From assembly GCA_012103325.1 (NCBI GenBank), contig WLWY01000001.1, positions 1,054,001 through 1,118,000 on the forward strand: 64,000 nucleotides of DNA, written 5' to 3'. Made by a program: the position numbers and the translations under genes. Positions 18,990 through 29,214 of the stretch are shown here, one piece after another. The notes under the pieces were generated by a model. The model was not told the DNA's origin. It was given only the letters and a program-made list of their open reading frames with translations, and did not search any database. Origin of the DNA: Alphaproteobacteria bacterium (lineage in GTDB: Bacteria > Pseudomonadota > Alphaproteobacteria > UBA8366 > GCA-2717185). Every line of letters starts with the position of its first letter. The first letter of the stretch is position 1.

Positions 18990-19489
18990 CGCACAATTAT
19001 CCGCTGACGAGCCTATACGGCGACTATCTGCGTTCGCTTATCGGCATCGCCTTTATGGGCACACCCTTCTACTTCACCTTGGGCAACACGTTCCTCATGG
19101 TGATTTTTGGCGGATTGACATTGTTGTTCGTTGTGTTTGGCATCCGCACTGGAATTCGGCATTTCAGCGTCATTGAAACCACACCGGAAATGATCGCCGC
19201 AATCGGTCCGATCAACCGCCGTATCGCCTGGGGCGACATCGCGAAAGTCGATCTGAAGTATTTTTCAACCAGCCGCGAAAAAAATGCCGGCAAAGGATGG
19301 ATGCAGCTGAAAGTTTGCGGCGGACCGAAGTGCCTAAAAATGGAATCCAACATCGAAGGCTTCGATCAGATTGCCAACAAGGTCGCAAATGCCGCGTTTC
19401 GCAACGGCGCCGAAATGACGGAAACGACGGTGGAGAATTTTACCGCGATGGGAGTGACCGTGGATCTCCCCGAAGAGGATAACGGATGA
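18986..19489 (+). CDS. Small membrane protein of unknown function
   Basis: I do not recognise a named family. The 167-residue protein has two hydrophobic segments near the N-terminus (about residues 17-30 and 33-52: LIGIAFMGTPFYFTLG, LMVIFGGLTLLFVVFGI). A soluble domain with a PH-like or bPH appearance follows, rich in beta strands (HFSVIETTPEMIAAIGPIN, RRIAWGDIAKVDLKYFS). The ATG at 18986 overlaps the deacetylase stop; the stop overlaps the ABC ATPase start. Position makes it the hinge between the glycan genes and the peptide importer genes. Confidence 0.75.
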   Translation: MTHNYPLTSLYGDYLRSLIGIAFMGTPFYFTLGNTFLMVIFGGLTLLFVVFGIRTGIRHFSVIETTPEMIAAIGPINRRIAWGDIAKVDLKYFSTSREKNAGKGWMQLKVCGGPKCLKMESNIEGFDQIANKVANAAFRNGAEMTETTVENFTAMGVTVDLPEEDNG

Positions 19490-21378
19490 CCCAGAATCTG
19501 TTGTCCGTCGAAGATCTGCACGTCCATTTTGAGCTGCCCGAGGGCAAGATTGAGGCTGTCCGTGGTGTTTCGTTCCGGGTTCGCCCGGGATCGACCGTCG
19601 CGCTTGTTGGCGAATCCGGTTCCGGCAAATCGGTTGTTTCACAAGCGATCATGGGCATCCTGCCGAAGGCCGCCCATATCGGCAGCGGCCGCATTCTTTA
19701 CGAAAACGCCGCCCGCTCCATCGATCCTGTCGATATTGCCGCTCTCGATCCCAGATCCGCCGCCATGCGGGCGATTCGGGGCGACCATATCTCGATCATT
19801 TTTCAGGAGCCAATGACGTCGCTCTCGCCGCTGCACACAATCGGCGATCAGATCAGCGAAGCGCTCCACTTGCATCGCGACTGTTCGAAACCGGAAGGTC
19901 AGGCACTGACCGAGGAAATACTCCGTCTCGTCGGGTTTCCCGACCCGGCGCGCTCATTGAGAACCTATCCTTTTGAATTGTCCGGCGGGCTGCGCCAACG
20001 CGCGATGATCGCCATGGCGCTGATTTGCCGGCCCGGCCTGCTGATCGCCGACGAACCAACGACCGCGCTGGATGTCACCATTCAGGCGCAAATTCTGAAA
20101 CTCATCGTCGATTTGCAGGCCGAACTGGGCATGGCTGTCCTGATCATCACGCACGATCTGGGAGTGGTCGCCAACATGGCCGACGAGATCGTGGTCATGT
20201 ATCACGGCGAGGTCATGGAGTCCGGTACTCTCGACCATATTTTCCACGACGCACAACACCCCTACCTGAAAGCCTTGCAGAAGGCGGTCCCGCGCTTCGA
20301 CATGGCGCCCGGTGAGCGCCTGATTCCGATCCGTGCCATCGAGCCGGCGCGCGGGTTCCTGCATGCGGCCAAAGAACCCTGGCCGGAAACCGCCGACCAA
20401 GCAGGACCGATGCTGAAGGTCGAAAACCTGCGCAAGGAATTCACCATCCGGAAAGGCGGCTGGTTTGGTAGCGGTAAAGGTAGCCGCGTTGCTGCAGTCG
20501 ATGACGTAAGCTTTGAAATTAAACGCGGCGAATGTCTCGGCCTGGTGGGGGAGAGCGGCTGCGGCAAGACGACTCTATCGAAGATGCTCATGCGCGCCAT
20601 CTCGCCGGACAGCGGCGCCGTCACTTACAACGACCGCGGTAATCTGCTCGACGTACTGGCTCTCGGCCCGGACGAACTGATCCCGTTTCGCCGCAAGCTG
20701 CAGTTCATGTTCCAGGACCCGTACGGTTCCCTGAATCCACGGATGACGGTGTTCGATATCATCACCGAACCGCTGATCATCCATAATATCGGTGATGCCG
20801 GTACGCGACGCCAGTATGCGCGAGAACTGATGGAGCTCGTCGGGCTCGATGTCCGTCACCTGACCCGCTATCCCCACAGTTTTTCCGGCGGCCAGCGACA
20901 ACGCATCGGTATTGCGCGGGCCCTCGCCTTGCAGCCGGACATGCTTATTTGCGACGAGCCGGTCTCCGCGCTCGACGTATCGGTGCAAGCGCAAATCCTG
21001 AATTTGCTGAAAGATTTGCAGGCTGAATTGGGCCTGACCTACCTATTTATTTCGCATAACCTCGCCGTCGTGGACTACATCGCAGATCGGATTGCGGTAA
21101 TGTGCCGCGGCCATTTGGTCGAAACGGCGCGAAGCGAGGATATCTTCAAGAATCCGGTCCACCCCTACACGCGCGCCTTGCTCCAGGCGATCCCGGAACC
21201 CAATCCAGATCGTCCGCTCGATTTCTCCGGCATCATGGAAGACCGCGCCTCCGATCCGGCAGAATGGCCGCAACCCTTCTCGGGTTCGGAGGCGGAGCGA
21301 CCGGTGATGCGGCGCGTCAGCGACGGCCACGCGGTGCGGGCGTTACCGGGCGGTGATCTGGGGGGATGGATGTCATGA
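19486..21378 (+). CDS. yejF: Peptide ABC transporter, double ATPase subunit (YejF-like)
   Basis: The 630-residue protein carries two complete oligopeptide-type ATPase domains. Domain 1 has Walker A GESGSGKS, signature [15 protein letters not shown] and Walker [13 protein letters not shown]. Domain 2 has Walker [10 protein letters not shown], signature [15 protein letters not shown] and Walker [13 protein letters not shown]. Each is followed by the C-terminal HPYTRAL-type oligopeptide extension. This two-in-one arrangement is typical of YejF. ATG overlaps the preceding stop by 4 bp, and the stop overlaps the binding-protein gene. Confidence 0.9.
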   Translation: MTQNLLSVEDLHVHFELPEGKIEAVRGVSFRVRPGSTVALVGESGSGKSVVSQAIMGILPKAAHIGSGRILYENAARSIDPVDIAALDPRSAAMRAIRGDHISIIFQEPMTSLSPLHTIGDQISEALHLHRDCSKPEGQALTEEILRLVGFPDPARSLRTYPFELSGGLRQRAMIAMALICRPGLLIADEPTTALDVTIQAQILKLIVDLQAELGMAVLIITHDLGVVANMADEIVVMYHGEVMESGTLDHIFHDAQHPYLKALQKAVPRFDMAPGERLIPIRAIEPARGFLHAAKEPWPETADQAGPMLKVENLRKEFTIRKGGWFGSGKGSRVAAVDDVSFEIKRGECLGLVGESGCGKTTLSKMLMRAISPDSGAVTYNDRGNLLDVLALGPDELIPFRRKLQFMFQDPYGSLNPRMTVFDIITEPLIIHNIGDAGTRRQYARELMELVGLDVRHLTRYPHSFSGGQRQRIGIARALALQPDMLICDEPVSALDVSVQAQILNLLKDLQAELGLTYLFISHNLAVVDYIADRIAVMCRGHLVETARSEDIFKNPVHPYTRALLQAIPEPNPDRPLDFSGIMEDRASDPAEWPQPFSGSEAERPVMRRVSDGHAVRALPGGDLGGWMS

Positions 21379-23300
21379 AACGCGGATTGATCATTTTGAC
21401 CCTGACCCTCACGGCCTTCGCGTGGCCGGCCGGGGCAATTAACCTTGTCGAAACACCATCGCTAAAACCGCTGGTGGAAAGTGGCGCGCTACCGCCGGTC
21501 GCGGACCGGATTCCCGGTAAACCGTATGTCGCGAGGCTGGAAAAAGACACAGGGCGCCAAATCGGACGTCATGGCGGCGTCTTGAACACATTGATGTCCC
21601 GCTCCAAAGATGTGCGGTTGATGGTCGTCTACGGCTATGCCCGCTTGGTCAAGTTCAACCGCAAGCTGGACCTGGTTCCCGACATTCTCAAACGCGTAGA
21701 CGTCAAAGAAGGCAGAGTGTTCACCCTGCATCTGCGTCCTGGGCATAAATGGTCGGACGGCAAGCCCTTTACCACCGAAGATTTCCGCTACTACTGGGAA
21801 GACGTGGCCAACCACGACAAGCTTTCACCGACCGGACCGCCGGCGACGCTTCGCGTCGACGGGGAACTGCCGGAAGTCACCATTATCGATCCCGTGACGG
21901 TGCGTTACACATGGTCCAAGTCAAATCCGGCCTTTCTGCCGGCGCTGGCGGGCGCACGGCCGCTCTACATTTATCGGCCGGCGCACTATCTGCGCAAATA
22001 CCATGCTCGATATGGCGACAAGGACAAGCTAAACGCCAAGGCCAAGAAAAAAGGCCAGCGCAATTGGGCTGCCCTGCACAACAAATACGACCATCAATAC
22101 AAGAACAAGAACATCAAGCTGCCGACGCTTCAGCCCTGGGTAAACACAACCAAGGGACAGGCTGAGCGGTTCATCTTCAAACGCAATCCGTTTTATCACA
22201 AAGTCGATTCGGAAGGCCGGCAGCTTCCTTATATCGATCAAGTCAATGTGCGGATCGCCAGCGCCAAGATCATTCCGGCGCAGGTCGGCACGGGCCAATC
22301 CGATTTGCAGGCCCGCTACCTTCGCTTCGACAACTTCACCTTTTTGAAACGCAACGAACAGCAAAGTGGATACCACACCTATTTGTGGCGTATCGCCAAG
22401 GGCTCGCATATGACGTTGTTTCCCAACATGAACGTCAACGATCCGATTTGGCGAGGCCTGTTGCGCGACCGGCGATTTCGCCGGGCGCTGTCGCTGGGCA
22501 TCAACCGTCACGAATTGAACCAGGTTATTTATTTCGGTCTGGCGCTGGAAGCGCAAAATACGGTGCTGCCGGACAGTCCCCTGTTCCGCGACGAGTATCA
22601 GAAAGCCTGGACGGCGTTCGATCCGGAAACCGCGAACAAACTCCTCGATCAGCTTGGCCTTGTCGGCCGTGACGATCGGGGAATTCGGCTTCTTCCCGAT
22701 GGACGGCCGCTTGAGATCATTGTCGAATCGACCGGAGAGAGCACGGAAGAGGCCGATGTGCTCGAGCTTATTACCGACAGTTGGCAGAGCATCGGCGTCA
22801 AGCTCCACACCAAACCATCGCAGCGCGAGGTGATGCGCAACCGTATCTACGCTGGGGAAACCGTCATGTCGATTTCTTCCGGCCTGGAAAATGGCGTGCC
22901 CAGCGCGGATATGGATCCTCAGGGATTGGCGCCAACATCGCAGGTCCAGTATCAGTGGCCCAAATGGGGCCAGAATTACGAAACGATCGGCCGTATGGGT
23001 AAGCCGATCGATATGCCGAAACCGAAACGCCTGATGGAATTGCATCGCTTGTGGCTCGCGGCGACGACCACAGCGGAGCGGGAAAGGATTTGGCACGAAA
23101 TGCTGTCGATCAATGCCGAACAAATCTACACGATTGGCTTGATCTCTGGTGTTCTGCAACCAGTTGTGGTGCGTAAAACTCTACGCAACGTGCCTAAAAA
23201 AGGCATTTACAACTGGGACCCCGGCGCGCATTTCGGGATTTACGAACCCGACACTTTCTGGTTCGCGGACACGGCCGCGAACGTAACCGCCAAAAAATAG
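21375..23300 (+). CDS. yejA: Periplasmic peptide-binding protein (YejA-like, SBP family 5)
   Basis: The protein of about 641 residues has a signal peptide ([21 protein letters not shown]) and the SBP_bac_5 fold, with HLRPGHKWSDGKPFTTEDF near residue 120 and RDRRFRRALSLGINRHELNQ in the middle. The large size and late QYQWPKWGQNYET region fit the subgroup paired with YejB/YejE. The ATG at 21375 is preferred over 21366: it overlaps the ATPase stop (ATGA) and lies about 9 bases after GGGGGGA, whereas the upstream ATG abuts that site. Confidence 0.9.
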   Translation: MKRGLIILTLTLTAFAWPAGAINLVETPSLKPLVESGALPPVADRIPGKPYVARLEKDTGRQIGRHGGVLNTLMSRSKDVRLMVVYGYARLVKFNRKLDLVPDILKRVDVKEGRVFTLHLRPGHKWSDGKPFTTEDFRYYWEDVANHDKLSPTGPPATLRVDGELPEVTIIDPVTVRYTWSKSNPAFLPALAGARPLYIYRPAHYLRKYHARYGDKDKLNAKAKKKGQRNWAALHNKYDHQYKNKNIKLPTLQPWVNTTKGQAERFIFKRNPFYHKVDSEGRQLPYIDQVNVRIASAKIIPAQVGTGQSDLQARYLRFDNFTFLKRNEQQSGYHTYLWRIAKGSHMTLFPNMNVNDPIWRGLLRDRRFRRALSLGINRHELNQVIYFGLALEAQNTVLPDSPLFRDEYQKAWTAFDPETANKLLDQLGLVGRDDRGIRLLPDGRPLEIIVESTGESTEEADVLELITDSWQSIGVKLHTKPSQREVMRNRIYAGETVMSISSGLENGVPSADMDPQGLAPTSQVQYQWPKWGQNYETIGRMGKPIDMPKPKRLMELHRLWLAATTTAERERIWHEMLSINAEQIYTIGLISGVLQPVVVRKTLRNVPKKGIYNWDPGAHFGIYEPDTFWFADTAANVTAKK

Positions 23301-23322
23301 AAGACGCGAGGAAACGCTCCGC

Positions 23323-24321
23323 ATGCTCGGTTATGTAATCCGTAGGATATTGGTGATGATCCCCACGCTGGTCGCGATCAGCGCGCTGGTGTTCATTATC
23401 ATTCAACTACCGCCCGGCGATTACTTCACCACCTACATGAACGAGCTGCAGAGCCGTGGCGAATCCGTCGACAAGGCGAAGTTGGAGTTCATCAAGCAGC
23501 AATACGGCTTCGACAAACCGATGATCGAGCAGTATTTCGTTTGGCTGACCGGCATGTTGCAAGGCGATTTCGGTTATTCCTTCGAGTTCAGCCTACCCGT
23601 TTCCGATGTTGTCGGTGACCGACTTCTGCTTAGCTTTGTCGTCTCCTTCACCACGATCCTGTTTACATGGATCGTTGCGTTTCCGATTGGAGTCTATTCG
23701 GCGGTCAATCAGTATAGCGTCGGCGACTATACACTCACTTTTTTTGGATTCTTGGGTTTGGCGACGCCCAACTTCCTGCTGGCCCTGGTTCTGCAGTATT
23801 TCGCGTTTATCGCCTTCGACACGTCGATCGGTGGCTTGATGGACCCGAAATTCCTGGACGAACCGTGGTCGGCCGACAAGCTGTTTTCCGTAATGGAACA
23901 TCTATGGGTTCCGGTTGTCGTCATCGGCACATCCGGCACGGCCGGCATGATCCGCCGGCTGCGTGCCAACCTGCTCGACGAACTGCATAAGCAATATGTC
24001 ACGACCGCGCGCGCCAAAGGACTGCCGCCCGGCCGCGCGCTGGTCAAATACCCGCTACGGATGGCGCTCAACCCGTTCATCGCCGATATCGGCAATCTGC
24101 TGCCGGAAGTCATCTCCGGCGCCGCCATCGTATCGATCGTGCTGTCGCTGCCGACAACCGGCCCGATGCTGCTGAACGCCCTGCAGAGCCAGGACATGTA
24201 TCTCGCAGGCTCGTTCCTGATGTTTCTGGCGACCTTGACGGTCGTCGGCACGCTTATTTCCGATTTGGCGCTGGGCATGCTCGACCCGCGCATCAGGCTG
24301 GGCGGGGGTGCGGAGAAATGA
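23323..24321 (+). CDS. yejB: Peptide ABC transporter permease (YejB-like)
   Basis: The 332-residue inner-membrane protein begins YVIRRILVMIPTLVAISALV, the standard start of DppB/OppB-type permeases, and has about six membrane helices. The EAA loop region TTARAKGLPPGRALVKYPLR contacts the ATPase. Its gene begins 22 bp after the binding-protein stop and its stop overlaps the second permease gene by four bases. Confidence 0.92.
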   Translation: MLGYVIRRILVMIPTLVAISALVFIIIQLPPGDYFTTYMNELQSRGESVDKAKLEFIKQQYGFDKPMIEQYFVWLTGMLQGDFGYSFEFSLPVSDVVGDRLLLSFVVSFTTILFTWIVAFPIGVYSAVNQYSVGDYTLTFFGFLGLATPNFLLALVLQYFAFIAFDTSIGGLMDPKFLDEPWSADKLFSVMEHLWVPVVVIGTSGTAGMIRRLRANLLDELHKQYVTTARAKGLPPGRALVKYPLRMALNPFIADIGNLLPEVISGAAIVSIVLSLPTTGPMLLNALQSQDMYLAGSFLMFLATLTVVGTLISDLALGMLDPRIRLGGGAEK

Positions 24322-25490
24322 GCGAGACGCCCATGGAGCATTACGTCAACAAAGCCGAATTCGACCCGAACACGGTGGTCCAGCTCTCACCGGAGCAGGA
24401 ACGCTATTACATGGCGTCGCAATGGCAGCTTATGTGGTGGAAGCTAAAACGGCACCGTCTCGCCGTAATCAGCGGAAGCTTTTTGCTGCTTGTGTATTTT
24501 TCGATTCTCGTGAGCGAGACTCTAGCCCCGTACAACTTGCATGCGCGGCACACGGATTACCTTTACGCCCCGCCACAGTCGGTTCATCTGTATCATGAGG
24601 GCCAGTTCGTCGGACCCTTTGTTTACGGCATGACGGCCCGTCTAAATATGGAAAATCTACAGTGGGGCTATACCGAGAACACCGCGAAGGTGCACAAGAT
24701 CCGATTCTTCTGCGCTGCGAATGATTATCCCGGCGCCCAATATTCGTTCTGGGGTCTTTTCAAAGGCAGCTTCCACCTCATATGTCCGGCCACGGACGGG
24801 CAGCTGTTCCTGTTCGGCACCGACCGGTTGGGCCGCGACGTGTTCAGCCGAGTCATGTACGGTGCCCGAATATCGCTCACTGTCGGCCTGATCGGTATCA
24901 CGATCAGTTTTTTGATGGGCATTACGATTGGTGGTCTCGCCGGATATTACGGCGGCTTCGTGGACGCGGTCGTGCAACGCATCATCGAGATTATCCGCTC
25001 CTTCCCATCGTTGCCGCTCTGGATGGCGCTGTCAGCCATTCTGCCCGTGACCTGGAGCCCGATCTTGGTCTTCGCCGGAATCACTGTCATCCTCGGCATG
25101 TTGGACTGGCCTGGGTTGGCACGCGCTGTGCGGTCCAAACTGCTGGCGTTGCGCGAGGAGGATTTCTGTACCGCCGCACAACTGATGGGGGCGAAGCCGA
25201 GCCGGATCATCGGCCGGCACCTCATGCCAAGCTTTATGAGCCACCTAATCGCGTCGGCAACCTTGTCGATCCCCAGCATGATTCTTGGTGAAACTGCGCT
25301 GAGTTTTCTCGGTCTTGGCCTCCGACCGCCGATTACAAGCTGGGGCGTGCTGCTCAACGAAGCGCAGAACATCAACGTGGTCGCGGTTTATCCCTGGCTA
25401 ATGCTGCCGGTCGTACCGGTTATTCTTGTCGTTCTTGCTTTCCAGTTCCTCGGCGACGGGCTGCGCGACGCTGCCGACCCCTACAAGTAA
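24318..25490 (+). CDS. yejE: Peptide ABC transporter permease (YejE-like)
   Basis: The 390-residue permease has a long N-terminal extension with a periplasmic loop between the first two helices (from PYNLHARHTDYLYAPP to CPATDGQLFLFG), as in YejE. The DppC/OppC-type signature FGTDRLGRDVFSRVMYGAR follows, then the EAA loop FCTAAQLMGAKPSRIIGRHL. The start overlaps the yejB stop. The stop is only 4 bp from the convergent cyclase gene, so terminators must lie inside coding sequence. It completes the importer. Confidence 0.92.
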   Translation: MSETPMEHYVNKAEFDPNTVVQLSPEQERYYMASQWQLMWWKLKRHRLAVISGSFLLLVYFSILVSETLAPYNLHARHTDYLYAPPQSVHLYHEGQFVGPFVYGMTARLNMENLQWGYTENTAKVHKIRFFCAANDYPGAQYSFWGLFKGSFHLICPATDGQLFLFGTDRLGRDVFSRVMYGARISLTVGLIGITISFLMGITIGGLAGYYGGFVDAVVQRIIEIIRSFPSLPLWMALSAILPVTWSPILVFAGITVILGMLDWPGLARAVRSKLLALREEDFCTAAQLMGAKPSRIIGRHLMPSFMSHLIASATLSIPSMILGETALSFLGLGLRPPITSWGVLLNEAQNINVVAVYPWLMLPVVPVILVVLAFQFLGDGLRDAADPYK

Positions 25491-25494
25491 CGTT

Positions 25495-26886
25495 CTACCG
25501 CTTCGCCAGTACGACAAGATCGACACCCGATGTGACGCCTTCGATAGCAGCGGATTGCTGACGTTCCGGAATCCCGGACGGCACGTAACCTTGGCGCTTC
25601 GCCAATTCGACCGCTTCATAGGTCGCCAGCGCGCGCGTCCGGGCGGTACGGTTATGTTTTTCCAGCTTGGCGCAGAGATTCACCGGGTCGCCGATGACCG
25701 TATATTCGAGTCGGGTATCGTCGCCGACAGCGCCGAAAATGATGCGTCCCGTCACGACCGCCATGCCGATCGAGATCGGCGACCGGCCTATCGCGGCGCG
25801 GTCGGCGTTCCAGGCATCCGCCGCATCGAGCAGCGCATCAACAGTGCGCATCGCGTCCGCAGCGTAAGCGTCGGTCGGCAGCACCGCGCCAAAGGTCGCC
25901 AGGATTCCGTCGCCCAGGAACTTGTCGATATTGCCGCCATGCGCCTGGATAATCGGCACCATCCGCGACTCATAATCATAAAGCAGCTGGATCAGGTCCG
26001 AAGGATCCATATCGTTCGCCATGATCGTGAAGCCACGAATATCGACGTTCAGAATCGCGGCCTCACGGGCCTCACCCTGGCCGGGCCTGATTTGCTGATC
26101 GGAATGTGTGATCTTGGACGCGATTTCCGGCGAGAAGAAGCGTGCGAGGTCGGCCGCAGCGGTCGCCTCGATGACCGAACGTTCCAGCAGCTTACGCGCG
26201 CGGACCAGCGCAACGGACAGAATGCCCGTAACCATCAGGATCGAAATGACCTTATCGAATTCAGCCCCGAGCAAAACCGTGTTCGAGGTCATATACGCAA
26301 CGTAGTCGCGGGTAATCATGTTGTCCCGCGGGTCGATGGTGATGACGTAGCCAACCAGCAACAACCAGCCGACGGCCGACGCTAAACCCGCCAGCAGAAC
26401 AAAACGCGCTTCGAAACGGAGCGCGCGCAACGCAATGAAAATAAAGACATAAAGCAACGTCGGCGCTTTCAAATAAAACGACGCCGGCTGATCGTACTGG
26501 ATATGAAAACTCCAGATCAGCATCATCAACAGGGTCAAGTCAGCGATGACGGACAGGGATAGGAACCAGCCCGGCAGGCGCACGCGATATGCCAACCAAA
26601 TCCGCAGTACCGAAAACGCGAAATAGGCGGCAAGCGACATGCCCACAGGCGTCATCCAGGGGTCGATATCGGACGTCTTCGGTGTGATCGCGTAGAGGAA
26701 GCCAAAGATCACGACGATGCCAAACTGAATCCATGCGATCAGCCGTTCGGCTGCGTCCTGCTGCTCCGCGATCGCCGCACGCACGCGATCGGGCACGTTC
26801 GAACTGGCGGCATCAATGCCGAGAATTTTATAGATCAAGGGCAGCATCGATAAGGTTTGGGTGCCGGGTTCCAAAAGGGCGAACAC
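25495..26886 (-). CDS. Membrane-bound adenylate/guanylate cyclase (class III)
   Basis: The 463-residue protein has an N-terminal membrane region of about six helices (residues about 50-240) and a C-terminal class III cyclase domain (about residues 275-450). Metal-binding aspartates appear in LNVDIRGFTIMAND and IDKFLGDGILATFG. The substrate/transition-state region is TRLEYTVIGDPVNLCAKLE. GTG at 26886 was taken as start; an ATG at 26847 is possible. A cNMP-binding protein is encoded at 9.5 kb, but no direct link is visible. Confidence 0.88.
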   Translation of the reverse strand: MFALLEPGTQTLSMLPLIYKILGIDAASSNVPDRVRAAIAEQQDAAERLIAWIQFGIVVIFGFLYAITPKTSDIDPWMTPVGMSLAAYFAFSVLRIWLAYRVRLPGWFLSLSVIADLTLLMMLIWSFHIQYDQPASFYLKAPTLLYVFIFIALRALRFEARFVLLAGLASAVGWLLLVGYVITIDPRDNMITRDYVAYMTSNTVLLGAEFDKVISILMVTGILSVALVRARKLLERSVIEATAAADLARFFSPEIASKITHSDQQIRPGQGEAREAAILNVDIRGFTIMANDMDPSDLIQLLYDYESRMVPIIQAHGGNIDKFLGDGILATFGAVLPTDAYAADAMRTVDALLDAADAWNADRAAIGRSPISIGMAVVTGRIIFGAVGDDTRLEYTVIGDPVNLCAKLEKHNRTARTRALATYEAVELAKRQGYVPSGIPERQQSAAIEGVTSGVDLVVLAKR

Positions 26887-26950
26887 GCCGGGTCCATAGC
26901 CGACCCTGCCATAGTTGCGTAGAAATCATGAAAAGTCCGTTCAATCCGCG

Positions 26951-27808
26951 TCACCCTTTCTTGAGCCAAAGGCTCGACTCAAACGCACCATCCTCCAGCG
27001 GCAAGCCTGCCAGAACGCCGGAGCCCTTTTCCGTTGCCATGCGAGTCGCCGCAAAGTGACTGGCGAACAATGGTTGCCAGCCACCGCCATTTAACAGCGC
27101 CGCGACACCCAGTTGCTCGTTATAGCTCCGCCAGGCCCAAACAGCCGGATAGTCGTCCGGCAGAAAAATATCATGGATATGCACGACGACACCGGCGGGA
27201 AGGGCTGGCAGGACATGGTTTAGCAGCAGATCGACGTCACTTCCGGGCATTAGGATATGGCTTGAGTCGATTGCCAGGATGTCGCCGGCGGCCAGCTCTG
27301 CAAAAATATCCATACCCGCCTCCTGCACGGTCCGCCGGTCGAGCCGAACGCAGTCGAGACCTTCCAACGCGGCGCGCGGTGCCGGATCGACGGCCGTAAT
27401 TTCCGTATCGAGACCATCATCATCAACAACCGCACGAGCAAAAAACCGAGTTGAGTGACCGGACCCGATCTCGACGATCCGGGCCGGCCGAAGCGTCCGG
27501 ACAATCGTATAGGCCATCGCCCCGTCGAGCCGCGGAAACCAATCCTGACGCCACCGCGGGGCAGGCGGCGGCGCATCGCCGATCGCGAGGAGAGGTTCGC
27601 GAAATGTCTCTATCGCATTGATCCAACTGGTGAATTCTCCGCGGGATTCCTCAAAAAGCCGTTCGATCGCGGCATAAGGAGCCCGAGACCCGGCCGGCGG
27701 CACGGTCGCAGCGTAACGATACGGGATAAGGAAAGCACCGGCATCCAGTCCCAACGCAGCCGGCAGGCCATAGCGGAGCCGCCGCCGCCAGGCCCGAAAA
27801 CCTGTCAT
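26951..27808 (-). CDS. Class I SAM-dependent methyltransferase (Methyltransf_24 type)
   Basis: The 285-residue protein has the SAM loop ARIVEIGSGHSTRFFARAV near residue 110, followed by EITAVDPAPRAALEG and DILAIDSSHILMPGSDVDLL, with a histidine/aspartate-rich VVVHIHDIFLPDDYP. This layout is seen in the Methyltransf_24 family, often linked to glycan or natural-product modification. Its ATG overlaps the stop of the hydrolase gene upstream, so the two are coupled. The substrate is unknown. Confidence 0.82.
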   Translation of the reverse strand: MTGFRAWRRRLRYGLPAALGLDAGAFLIPYRYAATVPPAGSRAPYAAIERLFEESRGEFTSWINAIETFREPLLAIGDAPPPAPRWRQDWFPRLDGAMAYTIVRTLRPARIVEIGSGHSTRFFARAVVDDDGLDTEITAVDPAPRAALEGLDCVRLDRRTVQEAGMDIFAELAAGDILAIDSSHILMPGSDVDLLLNHVLPALPAGVVVHIHDIFLPDDYPAVWAWRSYNEQLGVAALLNGGGWQPLFASHFAATRMATEKGSGVLAGLPLEDGAFESSLWLKKG

Positions 27809-28638
27809 GGCCGCAATGTCATACCCTCGCGCGCGACGAGGGTTCCGGGACGTTCAGCCTCCGCCTGCTTCGCGATATCGTCCATGAAATCGTCGTCATG
27901 AGAAGGGTCGTGATGGAAGATTACCAATGTCTTCGCCTGCGCCGCTTCCACCAAGCGCACCCCTTCCTGCCACGTCGAGTGTCCGAAACCCTTGAAACGG
28001 GGATATTCCTCATCTGTGTAGGTGGAGTCGTAGATAACGATATCCGCACCGGCGATGAGCCGTGCAATATTCTGATCGATCCCATCGCCGAAATGTTCGG
28101 TATCGGTGATGTAGCAAATCGATTTACCGTCAAACTCAATCCGATAACCGGTCGCCCGGTTTGGGTGATTGAGTGGCGCGGTCCGCACTGTAACGCCCTC
28201 GTGTGGCGTCAGCACGTCGCCGCAGGCATAGTCGTTGTAGGACACGCCCGCCTGAAAAATTTCTGGTGGCACCGGGAACAGTGGCGCCATCATCATTTCG
28301 ACCAGCACCTGCTTCAAAGTATGTTCGGGAAGCAGGTGCCCGGCCCAAAGGCGAAACCGGTTGCCGGGGATAAAAAACGGCGCGAAGAACGGCAATCCAC
28401 AGACATGGTCAAAATGACTGTGCGTAAAGAAAATATCCGAATCGATAGGACCCTGTCCGGCGAGGACTCCCCCCAATTTGCGCAGGCCTGTCCCGCCATC
28501 GAAGATCATGCGGTAGTCGCCGCACACTACTTCCAGACAGGAGGTATCGCCGCCATAGCGGACCGTCTCGGGTCCCGGACACGCGATACTGCCGCGAACC
28601 CCCCAGAACGTGACGCTGAATTCATCTTGCTTTGCCAT
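27805..28638 (-). CDS. Metallo-beta-lactamase-fold hydrolase
   Basis: The 277-residue protein has the metal motif THSHFDHVCGLPFF near residue 75, the early WGVRGSIACPGPETVRYGGD segment that marks this RNase Z/phosphodiesterase-like subgroup, CYITDTEH, and the later histidines DSTYTDEEYPRFKGFGHSTW and IFHHDPSHDDD. It resembles cyclic-nucleotide phosphodiesterase-type or RNase Z-like members; which is not decidable here. The adjacent cyclase makes a phosphodiesterase role attractive but unproven. Confidence 0.82.
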   Translation of the reverse strand: MAKQDEFSVTFWGVRGSIACPGPETVRYGGDTSCLEVVCGDYRMIFDGGTGLRKLGGVLAGQGPIDSDIFFTHSHFDHVCGLPFFAPFFIPGNRFRLWAGHLLPEHTLKQVLVEMMMAPLFPVPPEIFQAGVSYNDYACGDVLTPHEGVTVRTAPLNHPNRATGYRIEFDGKSICYITDTEHFGDGIDQNIARLIAGADIVIYDSTYTDEEYPRFKGFGHSTWQEGVRLVEAAQAKTLVIFHHDPSHDDDFMDDIAKQAEAERPGTLVAREGMTLRP

Positions 28639-28793
28639 CCGCGCGTTCCAAGCGCCCCCGTTCCGTTCGCCGCCAAACCGTTATCCAGTCGGGCATTTTG
28701 CTGAGTGTGAAGGATAACGCACACAAATGCCCTCGTCATGAGTCAATAACGGACCGACATCAATCCTTTTGAGAGAGAAAGTCGTGCGGCGGC

Positions 28794-29183
28794 TTAGGCG
28801 GCGAAACTCGAACGCGCTTGCGCGGCCCAGCGGCCGTTGAGAAAAGCAACGATCCACAATGAACGGAAATTGCCCATAGCCGATCCATCGGCGCGATAGC
28901 GCGTAAACTGCACATCGAGATGCACCTTCTCTGGTCCCGCCGCAACCACGTTGCGGAAATCCCATGCGCTGCGGTCCCAGCCATCGCCGGCACGCGCGAG
29001 GAAATCAGCGAAATACTGATCGGAATTCTCCCAAACCTGCATACGCCCCTGCGAGAGCCGGTAGTGCGGGAAATGCAGCGTAGCGCCAATCGCCGCTTTA
29101 TCGCGGGTATTGAGACCCGCCATATGCGCGTCCAGAACCGCCATCGCGGCCGCTACGGCTTCATCTTGGGATATTTCGGACAT
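28794..29183 (-). CDS. SnoaL/NTF2-like domain protein
   Basis: The 129-residue protein has the cone-shaped NTF2-like pattern: an N-terminal helix AAAMAVLDAHMAGLNTRDKA, LHFPHYRLSQGRMQVW, then alternate strands ending in LWIVAFLNGRWAAQARSSFA. No catalytic set can be assigned. The start at 29183 (MSEISQDEAV) was preferred over an upstream ATG at 29213. It lies 31 bp downstream of dnaJ on the same strand. Confidence 0.72.
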   Translation of the reverse strand: MSEISQDEAVAAAMAVLDAHMAGLNTRDKAAIGATLHFPHYRLSQGRMQVWENSDQYFADFLARAGDGWDRSAWDFRNVVAAGPEKVHLDVQFTRYRADGSAMGNFRSLWIVAFLNGRWAAQARSSFAA

Positions 29184-29214
29184 ACGGTAGAGTCCTCGGC
29201 AAAAGGCCGGCAAG

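Noticed and set aside
22029..23159. 376-codon minus-strand frame
   Set aside because: Antisense to the peptide-binding protein gene, which has signal peptide and family motifs.
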